A stretch of 64,000 nucleotides of DNA from Pseudoalteromonas aliena SW19. GTDB taxonomy: Bacteria > Pseudomonadota > Gammaproteobacteria > Enterobacterales > Alteromonadaceae. A program made the position numbers and the translations under genes. Every line of letters starts with the position of its first letter. Position 1 is the stretch's first letter. The stretch is taken from the NCBI RefSeq assembly GCF_014905615.1, contig NZ_AQGU01000028.1, positions 186,001 to 250,000 of the forward strand. The letters are read 5' to 3'. Below, in pieces: positions 45,865-55,000 of this stretch. A model generated the notes under the pieces. The model did not search any database and had not been told where the DNA came from. It worked only from the letters and a program-made list of their open reading frames with translations.

Positions 45865-46071
45865 ATGTTCAATATAAATTTTAAGAAAAGTATAGTTATG
45901 GGAGCGATTTTATTTTGTTCATTTTTATCTACAGCAGCGGAATCATCTAGCTTAGAAATAAATGAAACTATTGAAACTTTAATTCATCCAAGCTATAAAC
46001 TGATGAAAGGCCAATTTTATTGTATAAAATGTGATGACGATAAGTGTGTAAAAATACCTTGTCCGGAATAG
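45865..46071 (+). CDS. Secreted cysteine-motif peptide, second of tandem pair
   Basis: A 68-residue precursor: signal peptide (INFKKSIVMGAILFCSFLS, cut probably after TAA), then an acidic mature part of about 43 residues ending FYCIKCDDDKCVKIPCPE. Cysteine spacing C-x2-C-x4-C-x4-C-P-E, one residue shorter than its neighbour. The signal and linker regions have diverged, but the C-terminal motif and the final CPE are kept, which suggests selection on the motif. GAGAGAG precedes the ATG. A hairpin follows the stop codon. Confidence 0.82.
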   Translation: MFNINFKKSIVMGAILFCSFLSTAAESSSLEINETIETLIHPSYKLMKGQFYCIKCDDDKCVKIPCPE

Positions 46072-46093
46072 TCAAAAAAGTTGAAATTATTTT

Positions 46094-46129
46094 ATTAGTG
46101 CGCGTTAATATTTTTTAAGGCGCACTAAT
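46094..46129 (+). terminator. Hairpin after the second peptide gene
   Basis: A 10-bp stem, ATTAGTGCGC and GCGCACTAAT, around a 16-base AT-rich loop and followed by AATTATT. Weak U-run, so either a terminator or a 3' stabilising structure that could lower expression of the following gene relative to the peptides. Confidence 0.5.
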
Positions 46130-46178
46130 AATTATTAATTATATTCACGGTTTTAAGCATTCTAATTGGAGATTAAAG

Positions 46179-46760
46179 ATGAATTTAAGAATCAAGTACG
46201 TAATTGCAATTTCATTTATAGGTTCTATATTAGTATATTTTTTAAATACGCCTAGCAATTTAAATATTAACACGAGCGACGAAAAGCTAAGTTTAAATGA
46301 ATCGGAAATCTCAAATAGACGTATAAATTCTATCTATAAACCAGAAAATAGTGGAGCACAAAAGACTGGGATTAATGTATTAAAATCCTTAAATCAAGAA
46401 ACACTTAATAAGGAAAAAATACCTGAAGAAGATAGAGAGGTGAATGAACCGAGTCCATCAGAAGTTTTTATCCCCTTCGATAAACAAGAAGTAAACTATG
46501 AATGGGCAGATGAATTTACATACCAATTACATGATTTCTTTTCTGCTAACGAGCAACTCGCTACTCTAAAACTAAAAAATGTGGAATGTAGAGCAACATT
46601 ATGCCACCTACAATTGTTGGTTTCGGAGGATGACTCTATCGATCAAGCTATAATTATTGCTAATACATTGCGCTCTGACGACAAATGGAAAAACTACTCA
46701 TTTTATCTAATTGGTCAGACAGATGAAAGTACAATGACGGTTGAAATTGGTGTTAATTGA
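46179..46760 (+). CDS. Membrane-anchored periplasmic protein next to peptide pair
   Basis: A 193-residue protein with an N-terminal transmembrane anchor (about 5-22), a hydrophilic Asn/Ser/Glu-rich linker to about 105, and a compact C-terminal domain containing KNVECRATLCHLQLLV, a Cys-x4-Cys pair likely to be disulfide-bonded. Similar cysteine-paired domains occur in unannotated exported proteins of marine gammaproteobacteria. TGGAG lies before the start. It sits 107 bases after the second peptide gene on the same strand and might serve in its export, folding or immunity; this is only inferred from position. Confidence 0.75.
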   Translation: MNLRIKYVIAISFIGSILVYFLNTPSNLNINTSDEKLSLNESEISNRRINSIYKPENSGAQKTGINVLKSLNQETLNKEKIPEEDREVNEPSPSEVFIPFDKQEVNYEWADEFTYQLHDFFSANEQLATLKLKNVECRATLCHLQLLVSEDDSIDQAIIIANTLRSDDKWKNYSFYLIGQTDESTMTVEIGVN

Positions 46761-47093
46761 AGCAAGATTTATCATATTAAAATGAGTTTAAAGAGTTTTC
46801 TAAAGTCTTTAAAATTTGTTTAAATTATCGGCAGGTTCGACTTTAAAGTATATAACCTCTCTAAAGTCCACACAAGGGGGGAAATTTGGCTTCATAGATC
46901 ACAATTATTGACTGGACACTGATCACTCATAGTCGCCTATCAGGTAAAGTCTAAACCAAGTTCTTATGACTACTTATAGCTAGTGATGACTATAAGGTTA
47001 GGCAGGGATTCCTACATTTTAATACCTTCTTCATAGTTTGTTCATACATGTATTTGCATACTCCGGCTAAATTCTTATTGAATAGGTAACATC
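46761..47093. other. Gap between island and OmpA-family gene
   Basis: No gene supported. Contains several short partial inverted repeats (for instance CTTATAGC-TAGTGATGACTATAAG near 46973-46996) and the likely promoter region of the OmpA-family lipoprotein. Base composition returns to that of the surrounding chromosome. Confidence 0.5.
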
Positions 47094-47726
47094 ATGACTT
47101 TAACTAAATCACTTTTAAGCGCAACTGTATTAGCTGTATTGCTTTCTGGTTGTGAAATGAATAACGCAGGTAAAGGCGCTGCAATTGGCGCTGCCGCAGG
47201 TGGCGTATTAGGTAAAGCTACGAGTAACCATAAAGATAAACGCTTTTTTATTGGTGCAGCAATTGGGGCACTTGCGGGCGCTGCTGTTGGCGACTACATG
47301 GATAAGCAAGAAGAAGCATTTCGTGATGAGCTAGCGGGTTCGGGCGTTGAGGTTGTGCGTGAGGGCGACAACTTACGTTTGGTTATGCCATCAAATATTA
47401 CCTTTGCGACGGCTCAATCGTATATTTCATCAGGTTTTAACGACACGTTAAATGCGATTGCAAAAGTAATGAATAAGTACGAAAAAACTTACCTTAGTGT
47501 TGAAGGCCATACCGATAGCACAGGTAAAGATAGCTACAACATGAACTTGTCGCGCGAGCGTGCACAAAGTGTAAAAGATTATTTAGTGAATCAACAAATT
47601 ATGGCGGCACGTATTAGCACTAAAGGCTATGGCGAAACACGTCCAATTGCGACTAACGATAGTGCAAATGGTCGTGCTCAAAATCGTCGTGTAGAAATTC
47701 AAATAGTGCCTAATACACAAGCTTAA
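47094..47726 (+). CDS. OmpA-family outer-membrane lipoprotein, YiaD-like
   Basis: A 210-residue lipoprotein with signal LLSATVLAVLLSGC (lipobox LSGC), two glycine-zipper stretches (GKGAAIGAAAGGVLG and FFIGAAIGALAGAAVGDYM) and a C-terminal peptidoglycan-binding OmpA domain with SVEGHTDSTG and LSRERAQSVKDYL and the final RAQNRRVEIQIV. Likely links the outer membrane to the cell wall. The architecture matches YiaD. A hairpin terminator follows. Confidence 0.93.
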   Translation: MTLTKSLLSATVLAVLLSGCEMNNAGKGAAIGAAAGGVLGKATSNHKDKRFFIGAAIGALAGAAVGDYMDKQEEAFRDELAGSGVEVVREGDNLRLVMPSNITFATAQSYISSGFNDTLNAIAKVMNKYEKTYLSVEGHTDSTGKDSYNMNLSRERAQSVKDYLVNQQIMAARISTKGYGETRPIATNDSANGRAQNRRVEIQIVPNTQA

Positions 47727-47731
47727 TAGCA

Positions 47732-47755
47732 AAAACCGCGCTAATGCGCGGTTTT
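47732..47755. terminator. Hairpin terminator after OmpA-family gene
   Basis: A 10-bp perfect stem AAAACCGCGC and GCGCGGTTTT with a TAAT loop, with U-tract characteristics on both strands. Confidence 0.9.
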
Positions 47756-47820
47756 GTTTATTTAATGGCACTTTTACCTGCGTTAGCTGTCATAACTAGT
47801 TCTTTCACAGGGACATATTT

Positions 47821-48528
47821 ATGGCAAAGTGGCGTTCGACAATTATCTTATCGATACTTTTACATGGATTATTGTTGTTTTTTTTAACAACTTTAAAGGT
47901 ACCTGAAATAAAACAGCCGCAATCACCGCCAATTAAAGCCTATATGGTGAGTGTGGCAGCCAAAATTAAAGCAACACAGCAAACGCCTCAACAGAGTGTT
48001 AATAAAAGTGTGCGCATAGAAAAAAAGCCAAATGAGCCGGTAAATAAAACAGTATTAAAATCAGTAAGCTCCTCTAGTAAGAAAACAGAAAAAACGGCTG
48101 AACCGGTAAATTCCACTATAACAAGCTCCACCACAATAAACGCCCACTCTGCAACATTAACGCCATATAAAAAAATCGACTTACAAAAAGGCCTTAATCG
48201 TATTTTACAGCAACAAATGGGATCTTTACCTGCTAGTACAACCTCTGCTGGTAAAACAGCGGATGAATACGCCACGGTAAACAGGATCACAGTCCCAAAA
48301 GTACACTCTGCAGCGGTAAAGCCGCTGTTACAAATAGAGCAGCAAAGTATGCAATTTACTACCTATCGCAAAGGTGATACTTGTTTTAAAAAGGTGTTTA
48401 TTGGCGCAGGGGTGATGCAAAAAAATGACTTACCAGATAGTTATTTAACCGCAGGGCAATTGTGCGGTAAAACTAAGTTAACAGAGGCTTATGATGCTGC
48501 AATGAACAAATGGCTTAGCAAAAAGTAG
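47821..48528 (+). CDS. TonB-like membrane-anchored protein of unknown function
   Basis: A 235-residue protein with an N-terminal transmembrane helix (about 8-24) beginning RSTIILSILLHGLLLFF, a TonB/TolA-like opening, then a Pro/Ser/Thr/Lys-rich linker (about 30-120) and a C-terminal domain with two cysteines (GDTCFKK and GQLCGKT). It lacks the TonB C-terminal YP motif, so energising outer-membrane receptors is doubtful. Located between the OmpA-family gene and a convergent ABC exporter. Confidence 0.75.
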   Translation: MAKWRSTIILSILLHGLLLFFLTTLKVPEIKQPQSPPIKAYMVSVAAKIKATQQTPQQSVNKSVRIEKKPNEPVNKTVLKSVSSSSKKTEKTAEPVNSTITSSTTINAHSATLTPYKKIDLQKGLNRILQQQMGSLPASTTSAGKTADEYATVNRITVPKVHSAAVKPLLQIEQQSMQFTTYRKGDTCFKKVFIGAGVMQKNDLPDSYLTAGQLCGKTKLTEAYDAAMNKWLSKK

Positions 48529-48549
48529 CAGCAAAGCAGCTGCTACTTT
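48522..48549. terminator. Bidirectional hairpin between TonB-like gene and ABC exporter
   Basis: AAAGTAGCAGC and GCTGCTACTTT arms (11 bp) around a 6-base loop; it includes the TonB-like gene's stop codon and lies just downstream of the convergent ABC gene. Confidence 0.75.
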
Positions 48550-48562
48550 AATTTATTTAAGC

Positions 48563-50341
48563 TCAATCTTTATTAAACTGTAATTCACACAGTTTTTGAT
48601 ACAGCGGATTGCTGGCTAATAACACTTGGTGAGAACCCGTTGCTATTATTTCCCCATTTTCCATTACCACAATCACATCAGCATGTTTTACCGTGGACAG
48701 CCTATGGGCAATTATTAACGTTGTTCTGTTTTGCATTAGGTGCTCAAGCGCCGCTTGCACGTGGTGCTCACTTTGCGCATCTAGCGCGCTGGTGGCTTCA
48801 TCAAGAAGGAGTATTTCTGGGTCTTTTAATATAGCGCGGGCAAGCACAATACGTTGCTTTTGCCCGCCAGATAACCTAACACCTTGCTCACCTAAAAAGC
48901 TGTGATAGCCTTGTGGCAACTGGTTTATAAATTCATCGGCATGGGCATGTTTTGCAGCGGCATACACTTGCTCATCGGTTGCATTTGGGTTGCCGTAGCG
49001 GATGTTATGCATAACATCGGAGCTAAATAAAATAGGGTTTTGCGCTACCATGCCCATTTTATTGCGCAGAGTATTAAGTGATAGGTCTTTAATATTTATA
49101 TCTTTAAACTTAATAGCTCCACTGGCCGGATCGTAAAAACGTTGTAGCAATTCAAATAATGTAGTTTTACCAGCGCCAGAAGGGCCAACAATAGCCACAG
49201 TTTGGCCTTGCTGAATATTTAGGCTTACCTTATTAAGTGCGCTTACATCGGGGCGAGAAGGATAGTTAAAGCTAATGTTTTCAAGCGCAATTGCAGGGGA
49301 ACTACTTTCTTGCAGTAAATTACTATCTTGTGGGTTTAGCGGGTTTTCTATTTCACTTTTAACCGCAAGTAGCTCAAGTAATCTTGCAGCCGCGCCTGCT
49401 GCTCTTTGTAGTTCGCCATACACTTCAGCAACGGTAGCCACCGACATTGCGACCATAATAGCGTAAAACACAAATGCACCTAACTCGCCGCCGGTCATAG
49501 TACCCGCAAGTACATCGTTACCACCCACCCAAAGCATTGCGCTAATGGCACTAAAGGTTAAAAAAATCACTACGGCTATTAAAAACGAACGTTGTTTGAT
49601 ACGTTTTTTAGCCACGTTAAAGGCTTTTTCGGTCTCGAGTGCAAAGGCATGCTGTTCTTGTTCTTCATGGCTATAGCTTTGCACTACTTTAATATTTTGT
49701 ATGATTTCGCCTGCATAGGTGCTTATGTCGGCAATGGCATCTTGGCTTGAGCTTGCAAGCTTACGTACCTTGCGGCCAAATACCATCATTGGGACAAGTA
49801 CTAGCGGCACACAGGCAACAACCACTAAAGTAAGTTTTAAATTGGTGAACAGTAACATGGCTAAACCGCCCACCAACATAAGTACGCTGCGCAGCGCCAT
49901 AGAAAACGATGAGCCGATAATAGATTGTAATAAGGTGGTATCAGTGGTTAAGCGAGACATAAGCTCGCCGCTGCGGTTTTCTTCAAAGTAGCTAGGGTGC
50001 AGCGTAACAATGCGATTAAACACGGCTTTTCGAATATCGTTGCTGACCCGTTCGCCAATCCACGACATTAAATAAAAACGGCTAAAAGTGCCTACTGCTA
50101 ATAAGCTGATTAAACCAATAAGTACTAATACGGCCTGCTGTAATTGCACCTTTGATCCAGCAATAAAGCCATGATCAATAACAAATTTAACACCTTGCCC
50201 CAATGACAAGTTAACGCCTGCCGTTACGAGTAATGCGGCTAGGGCGGCGACTACCATCCACTTATACGGTTTAATAAAAGCAAAAACAGGTAATAAACTG
50301 CTAAAAGCAGCCTTTTCGGCTATAGGTGTTTCTTTTGACAT
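48563..50341 (-). CDS. ABC exporter, MsbA/BmrA-like fused half-transporter
   Basis: A 592-residue half transporter: six transmembrane helices (to about 320) and an ATPase domain with Walker A VGPSGAGKTTLFEL, signature LSGGQKQRIVLARAIL and Walker B ILLLDEATSALD, then the switch His in IIAHRLSTV. Acts as a homodimer to export lipids or drugs. The start MSKETPIAEK at 50341 follows AAAGAATCC; a longer form from 50398 is unlikely. Sub-family (lipid A flippase or drug exporter) is undetermined. Confidence 0.93.
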   Translation of the reverse strand: MSKETPIAEKAAFSSLLPVFAFIKPYKWMVVAALAALLVTAGVNLSLGQGVKFVIDHGFIAGSKVQLQQAVLVLIGLISLLAVGTFSRFYLMSWIGERVSNDIRKAVFNRIVTLHPSYFEENRSGELMSRLTTDTTLLQSIIGSSFSMALRSVLMLVGGLAMLLFTNLKLTLVVVACVPLVLVPMMVFGRKVRKLASSSQDAIADISTYAGEIIQNIKVVQSYSHEEQEQHAFALETEKAFNVAKKRIKQRSFLIAVVIFLTFSAISAMLWVGGNDVLAGTMTGGELGAFVFYAIMVAMSVATVAEVYGELQRAAGAAARLLELLAVKSEIENPLNPQDSNLLQESSSPAIALENISFNYPSRPDVSALNKVSLNIQQGQTVAIVGPSGAGKTTLFELLQRFYDPASGAIKFKDINIKDLSLNTLRNKMGMVAQNPILFSSDVMHNIRYGNPNATDEQVYAAAKHAHADEFINQLPQGYHSFLGEQGVRLSGGQKQRIVLARAILKDPEILLLDEATSALDAQSEHHVQAALEHLMQNRTTLIIAHRLSTVKHADVIVVMENGEIIATGSHQVLLASNPLYQKLCELQFNKD

Positions 50342-50429
50342 AGTGGATTCTTTTTGAAGGTTAAGGTATAGATATGGCATCAAGGTAATAAAAATCAATA
50401 GTATTGAATATCATCAATAAGGATTCGTT

Positions 50430-50837
50430 ATGACTACAAATATAATAAACGGTGAATTTACAGTCGCTTTAGCGCCAATTGAAGGTTACGCCAAAGGGCA
50501 GCAAGGCATTAATTTAGGGCGTATGTCGATTGATAAAACATTTAAAGGTAGCTTAAATGCGACCAGCCAAGGCGAAATGCTCAGTGCTATGACGCCAACG
50601 CAAGGGAGTGCAGGTTATGTTGCTATTGAGCAAGTAGTTGGGGAACTTGAAGGTAAGCAGGGGAGCTTTGTACTGCAACACTTTGGCACTATGAATAAAG
50701 GTCAAGATAGCCTGATTTTAAACGTCATTCCCGATTCAGGTACTGATGAGCTTGAAGGCTTAAGCGGCAGTATGAAAATTCGTATAGAGCAAGGTATTCA
50801 TTACTATGACTTTGAATACACTGTAGATAGTAAATAA
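50430..50837 (+). CDS. DUF3224-family protein
   Basis: A 135-residue cytoplasmic protein matching the DUF3224 pattern: GEFTVALAPIEGYAKG, MSIDKTFKGSLNATSQGEML and GSFVLQHFGTMNKGQDSLIL with a final DFEYTV. A beta-barrel fold (allene-oxide-cyclase-like) is expected for the family; enzymatic role unknown. Divergent from the ABC exporter, 88 bases apart. A repeat end motif lies at its stop codon. Confidence 0.88.
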   Translation: MTTNIINGEFTVALAPIEGYAKGQQGINLGRMSIDKTFKGSLNATSQGEMLSAMTPTQGSAGYVAIEQVVGELEGKQGSFVLQHFGTMNKGQDSLILNVIPDSGTDELEGLSGSMKIRIEQGIHYYDFEYTVDSK

Positions 50838-50852
50838 CCAGAATTCAGGTTA
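50835..50852. repeat. Solo repeat end motif
   Basis: TAACCAGAATTCAGGTTA, a near-palindrome that is one base different from the end motif of the repeat at 30710-30851. It overlaps the DUF3224 stop codon. Confidence 0.6.
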
Positions 50853-50920
50853 AATAAAAAAGCATAGGTAAATACTTATGCGGATTAATTATTGAAGACC
50901 ATGAATTATAAGGAGCATAA

Positions 50921-51538
50921 ATGGCTTTATCTGTTTGGTTGAGTTTGGCATTGGTATGCATGATGGGCGCGATGTCGCCAGGGCCAAGCCTTGCGGTGGT
51001 ATTAAAGCACACGCTTAGTGGTGGCATGAAAAACGGCATGCTTGCTGCGCTCAGTCACGGTATTGGCGTTGGGCTTTATGCTGCAGCCTCATTACTTGGC
51101 TTAGGAGCATTGATGGCTCAATTTCCAACACTATACCAAATATTGGTGTATTTAGGCGCTGCGTATTTAGCCTATTTAGGTTTAAAAATACTGCTAGCAA
51201 AACCAAGTAATAACGAGCTGCAAGTACAAAAGAGTGAAGTAAGTGCGAGTAAAGCGTTACAAGATGGATTTGCGATTGCTTTTTTAAATCCTAAACTCGC
51301 GATTTTCTTTTTAGCGTTGTTCTCACAATTTATAGATCCGCAAAACCTCACTTTAAGCATTGGCATTATTATGTGCTTAACCGTGTTTGTAATTGATACT
51401 GGTTGGTATTTATTAGTTGCAGTGCTAACTGAGGTGTCTAAAAATCGTTTTGGTTTTACTAAGCAAAACCCATGGTTAGACAAAATACTGGGTGTTGTGT
51501 TTATTGCCCTAGCCATAAGGGTGGTCATTAGTTTGTAG
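50921..51538 (+). CDS. LysE/RhtB-family amino-acid exporter
   Basis: A 205-residue six-helix exporter of the LysE/RhtB family, probably removing amino acids or homoserine lactone-like solutes. Opening motif GAMSPGPSLAVVLKHTLSGG and later YLGAAYLAYLGLKIL and AFLNPKLAIFFLALFSQF are diagnostic. AAGGAG forms its ribosome-binding site. Substrate unknown. Confidence 0.9.
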   Translation: MALSVWLSLALVCMMGAMSPGPSLAVVLKHTLSGGMKNGMLAALSHGIGVGLYAAASLLGLGALMAQFPTLYQILVYLGAAYLAYLGLKILLAKPSNNELQVQKSEVSASKALQDGFAIAFLNPKLAIFFLALFSQFIDPQNLTLSIGIIMCLTVFVIDTGWYLLVAVLTEVSKNRFGFTKQNPWLDKILGVVFIALAIRVVISL

Positions 51539-51703
51539 TTTTATAATTGGTTGTTGCTGAATTATTTGTACAAAATAGCTACAGCCAAAGTTCTCTGTGG
51601 TGCATACGTATTCATCACAATTTGATTACCTTTTAGTTACACTTTGTTGGTTGTGTTTCAACGGCACTGATATACCACATAACAATAACTAAAGGATACA
51701 CAC

Positions 51704-52025
51704 ATGAAAAATTCAAACTAAGTGCGCTAATGCTGGCATTATTTGCTGCAAATAGCGCGATTGCAGCCAAGTGTAGCAACTCAGTTTATTACTCTTGCTT
51801 ACAATGACACTAAATAACGCCACTTTGCTTTACTCAAATGACAATTCTGAAACGTTTATTGATTTTCAAACGTCATACAAATTTACCGATCCCCTAACAA
51901 TGCTTTTGCAAGTTAATAACCTGACAGACAAACCGACCCAAAACTACTTTGGCACAAAGCAACGAACGGGTACGACTGAGTACTTTGGTCGTCAGTTTTA
52001 TTTTGGTTTTACTTACAGTCATTAA
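51704..52025 (+). pseudogene. TonB-dependent receptor, gutted remnant
   Basis: AAAGGA and ATG at 51704 start a signal peptide that is frameshifted in its first codons; the second frame gives KFKLSALMLALFAANSAIA with Ala-x-Ala cleavage pattern. After a short scrambled piece, a third frame (from about 51795) gives the C-terminal barrel end: FTDPLTMLLQVNNLTDKPTQ, then GRQFYFGFTYSH ending in an aromatic-rich strand as TonB receptors do. Roughly 800 residues between are missing. Its place just before the pullulanase suggests that it was a maltodextrin receptor. Confidence 0.75.
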
Positions 52026-52049
52026 TTTAGCAAGTTGGAGCGTTTAAAA

Positions 52050-55000
52050 ATGAAAATAATTAAAATATATAGCTACTTGCTAGCTGCGTTATACCTATTG
52101 GTTTTAATAGGCTGTGGTGGCAGCAAGGATGCAAAATCTGAGCAAGTGTTACTCACTTGTAATGCACCTCAAGTCCCAAATGAAGCTGGTACACAATGTG
52201 TCGAACCTGAACCAATAAAGTGTGCTGCCCCGACAGTTCCTGATGAAAAAAATGAAAGCTGCATTTTAGGTGCTGATCCTGCGTTACCAGAGCCCGTAGT
52301 TTTTCCTGGCGATAATGAGGCAATTTTGTTTTATAACCGCATAACAGACGCTGACTATGAAGGTTACCGATTACATTCGTGGAATGACGATGTATGCGAT
52401 GCTTTTGCACCACCTTTTGATACGAGCGATTGGGCAGATGGTCATGTTCATGATGGGATAGATCCGAATTATGGTGCATATTGGATTATAAAACTCAAAG
52501 CTGGTTACAGCGAGTGTGCTAATTTTATTATTCATATAGGTACAGAGAGCACCGGTAAGGCATTTGGTGATGTTGATTTAACAATGCCATTAATGCAAGA
52601 CGACGAAAAGTTTCAACGTATGAACTTTACTTTGCATGGTGAGCCGTCTGTTTTTGAGTTTCCTATTCTAAATTTAGGTGAGCGTCCGGTCGCTATTACA
52701 GGGGCTTCTGCACATTGGATAGATTTAAATACGGTACTGTACAAACCGAGTAATGAACTGAGTCAAATCATTAAATTATATAGCTCTGCAAGCGCGGATT
52801 TAGAGGTTGATGAAGAGACTGGATTAAATGGTCAAAGCATTGAGTTGATACAAACTAATTTAACCGATGAGCAAGCACTAAAAGTACCGCACTTGAGTAA
52901 TTGGACCGCGTATCAAGGTAACTGGGATACAGAGGCCGCTAAGCAATTAATTAAACAACAATTGCTAGTGGCGGGTTTTGATGCTGATGGCAAGCTTCTT
53001 GAAGCAAGTTACGTTCAAACAGCAAAGGCATTAGATGCGCTTTATACGCAAAATGAAAATGATGCTAACGAGGCGCAACTAGGCGTTAATTACAATAACA
53101 ATGCAATTGATGTATCAGTGTGGGCACCTACTGCCAATAATATGATGCTTAATGTGTTTGATGCCGATAAAGCACAAGTGCATAGCAGTGCAATGCTATT
53201 TGATAGTAATACTGGCATTTGGTCTATCAGCTTAGATAGCAAATACGATCGCCAATACTACCGTTTTGCGTTTGATGTATATCACCCAACCACCAAAGCG
53301 ATTGAAAGTTTATGGAGTACAGACCCCTATTCACTCAATGTATCAAGCAATGGTTTGTATTCGCAGCTAATCAACCTAAATGACGATGACACCAAACCAC
53401 AGGGCTGGGATGAACGCAGTATACCGACCATTACCAATCCAGAAGATGCGATTATTTATGAAGGGCATGTACGTGACTTTAGTGTGCGCGATACCAGTGT
53501 TAGTGCACCAAATCGCGGTAAATACCTTGCATTTACAGAGCATGAAAGCGTGCCAATGCAGCATCTTAAACAATTGGCTGATAGAGGTTTAACTCACTTT
53601 CATTTGTTACCAGTGACAGACATTGGCACCATTGAAGAAAATGCCGCAGAGCGAGTAGAAATAACCGATACGTTAGGTAAGTTATGTGAGCGTATTAACG
53701 ATGAAGCCGATGCTTGTAAAACAGAAGACAAGAACAGCACCATTGTAAAATTGCTGCAAAGTTACTTACCAAATTCTGACGATGCCCAAGCACTTACCAG
53801 TGCTATGCGTGATCTAGATGGTTTTAACTGGGGTTACGATCCGCATCACTTTATTGCCCCTGAAGGGTCTTATGCCTCAACGGCTGAGGGTATTGCTCGC
53901 GTAGTTGAAACGCGCGCTATGGTGCAGTCGCTACAAGAAATTGGCTTAAGAGTCGTGCTGGATGTTGTTTATAATCATACAACAGCATCAGGTATTTGGG
54001 ATAAATCGGTATTTGATAAATTAGTACCCGGTTATTACCACAGATACAGCGAAACGAGCGGCGATATTGAGCAATCAACATGTTGTGAAAACACCGCCAC
54101 TGAGCATGTCATGATGGATAAGTTTGTCACTGATTCATTAGTGATTTTAGCCCGTGATTTTGGGTATGATAGTTTTCGTTTTGATGTGATGGGGCATATG
54201 CCTAAATCGTCAATTTTAGCAGCCCGTGAAGCGGTTCAAGCAATCGATGCAGATAACTATTTTTATGGCGAAGGGTGGGACTTTGGTGAAGTAGCTAATA
54301 ACCGTTTATTTATACAAGCAAAACAAGCTGATATGGCGGGTTCAGAGGTGGGTACTTTTAACGACCGTATCCGCGAAGCTATTCGGGGGGGAGCACTGTT
54401 TAGCAATAACCCAACCGATGGTAATTTAGCTGAGCAAGATACATTGCGGTTATCGCTTGCTGGCAATTTACAAAACTATATTCTAAAAGACTTTAAAGGC
54501 AATTCAGCGAAGGGCAACAGCTTTACGTGGAATACTCAGCCAACAGCGTATGCACTTGATCCTGCCGATAGCATTAACTACGTTTCTAAACATGACAACG
54601 AAACCTTGTGGGATCAACTGCAATACAAGCATATTGCAAACATGAGTATTGAACAGCGTGTACGCGCCCATAATATAGCGCTCGCAGTGCCACTTGTGAG
54701 CCAAGGTATCCCATTTATGCAACTGGGCGCTGATTTACTGCGTTCAAAATCAATGGATCGTGATAGCTACAATGCCGGAGATTGGTTTAATGCAGTTGAT
54801 TTAACTAAGCAAAATAATAATTGGAATATTGGTTTACCTAACGCTGAAAAAAATCAAGAAAAATGGTCTGAAATAATGCCTATTTCGGGTAATCCTCAAG
54901 CTGCTGCACAACCGCAAAATATTGCTTATGCTGGTGGGGTTTTTCAAGAGTTTTTAGCTATTCGCAGTGCTAGCCCACTATTTAGATTAACCACAGAGCA

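Noticed and set aside
43893..47093. Possible CRISPR array or integron cassette array in the gene-poor island
   Set aside because: No regularly spaced repeat, and no attC-like set beyond the single structured element at 44032-44144; no integrase gene.
51172..51528. A 118-codon minus-strand frame opposite the LysE-family gene
   Set aside because: The plus frame has the full family signature and a good ribosome-binding site; the antisense frame does not.
52153..52479. Histidine-rich minus-strand frame opposite the pullulanase start
   Set aside because: The histidines come from antisense reading of Asp/Glu/Asn codons; no independent support.
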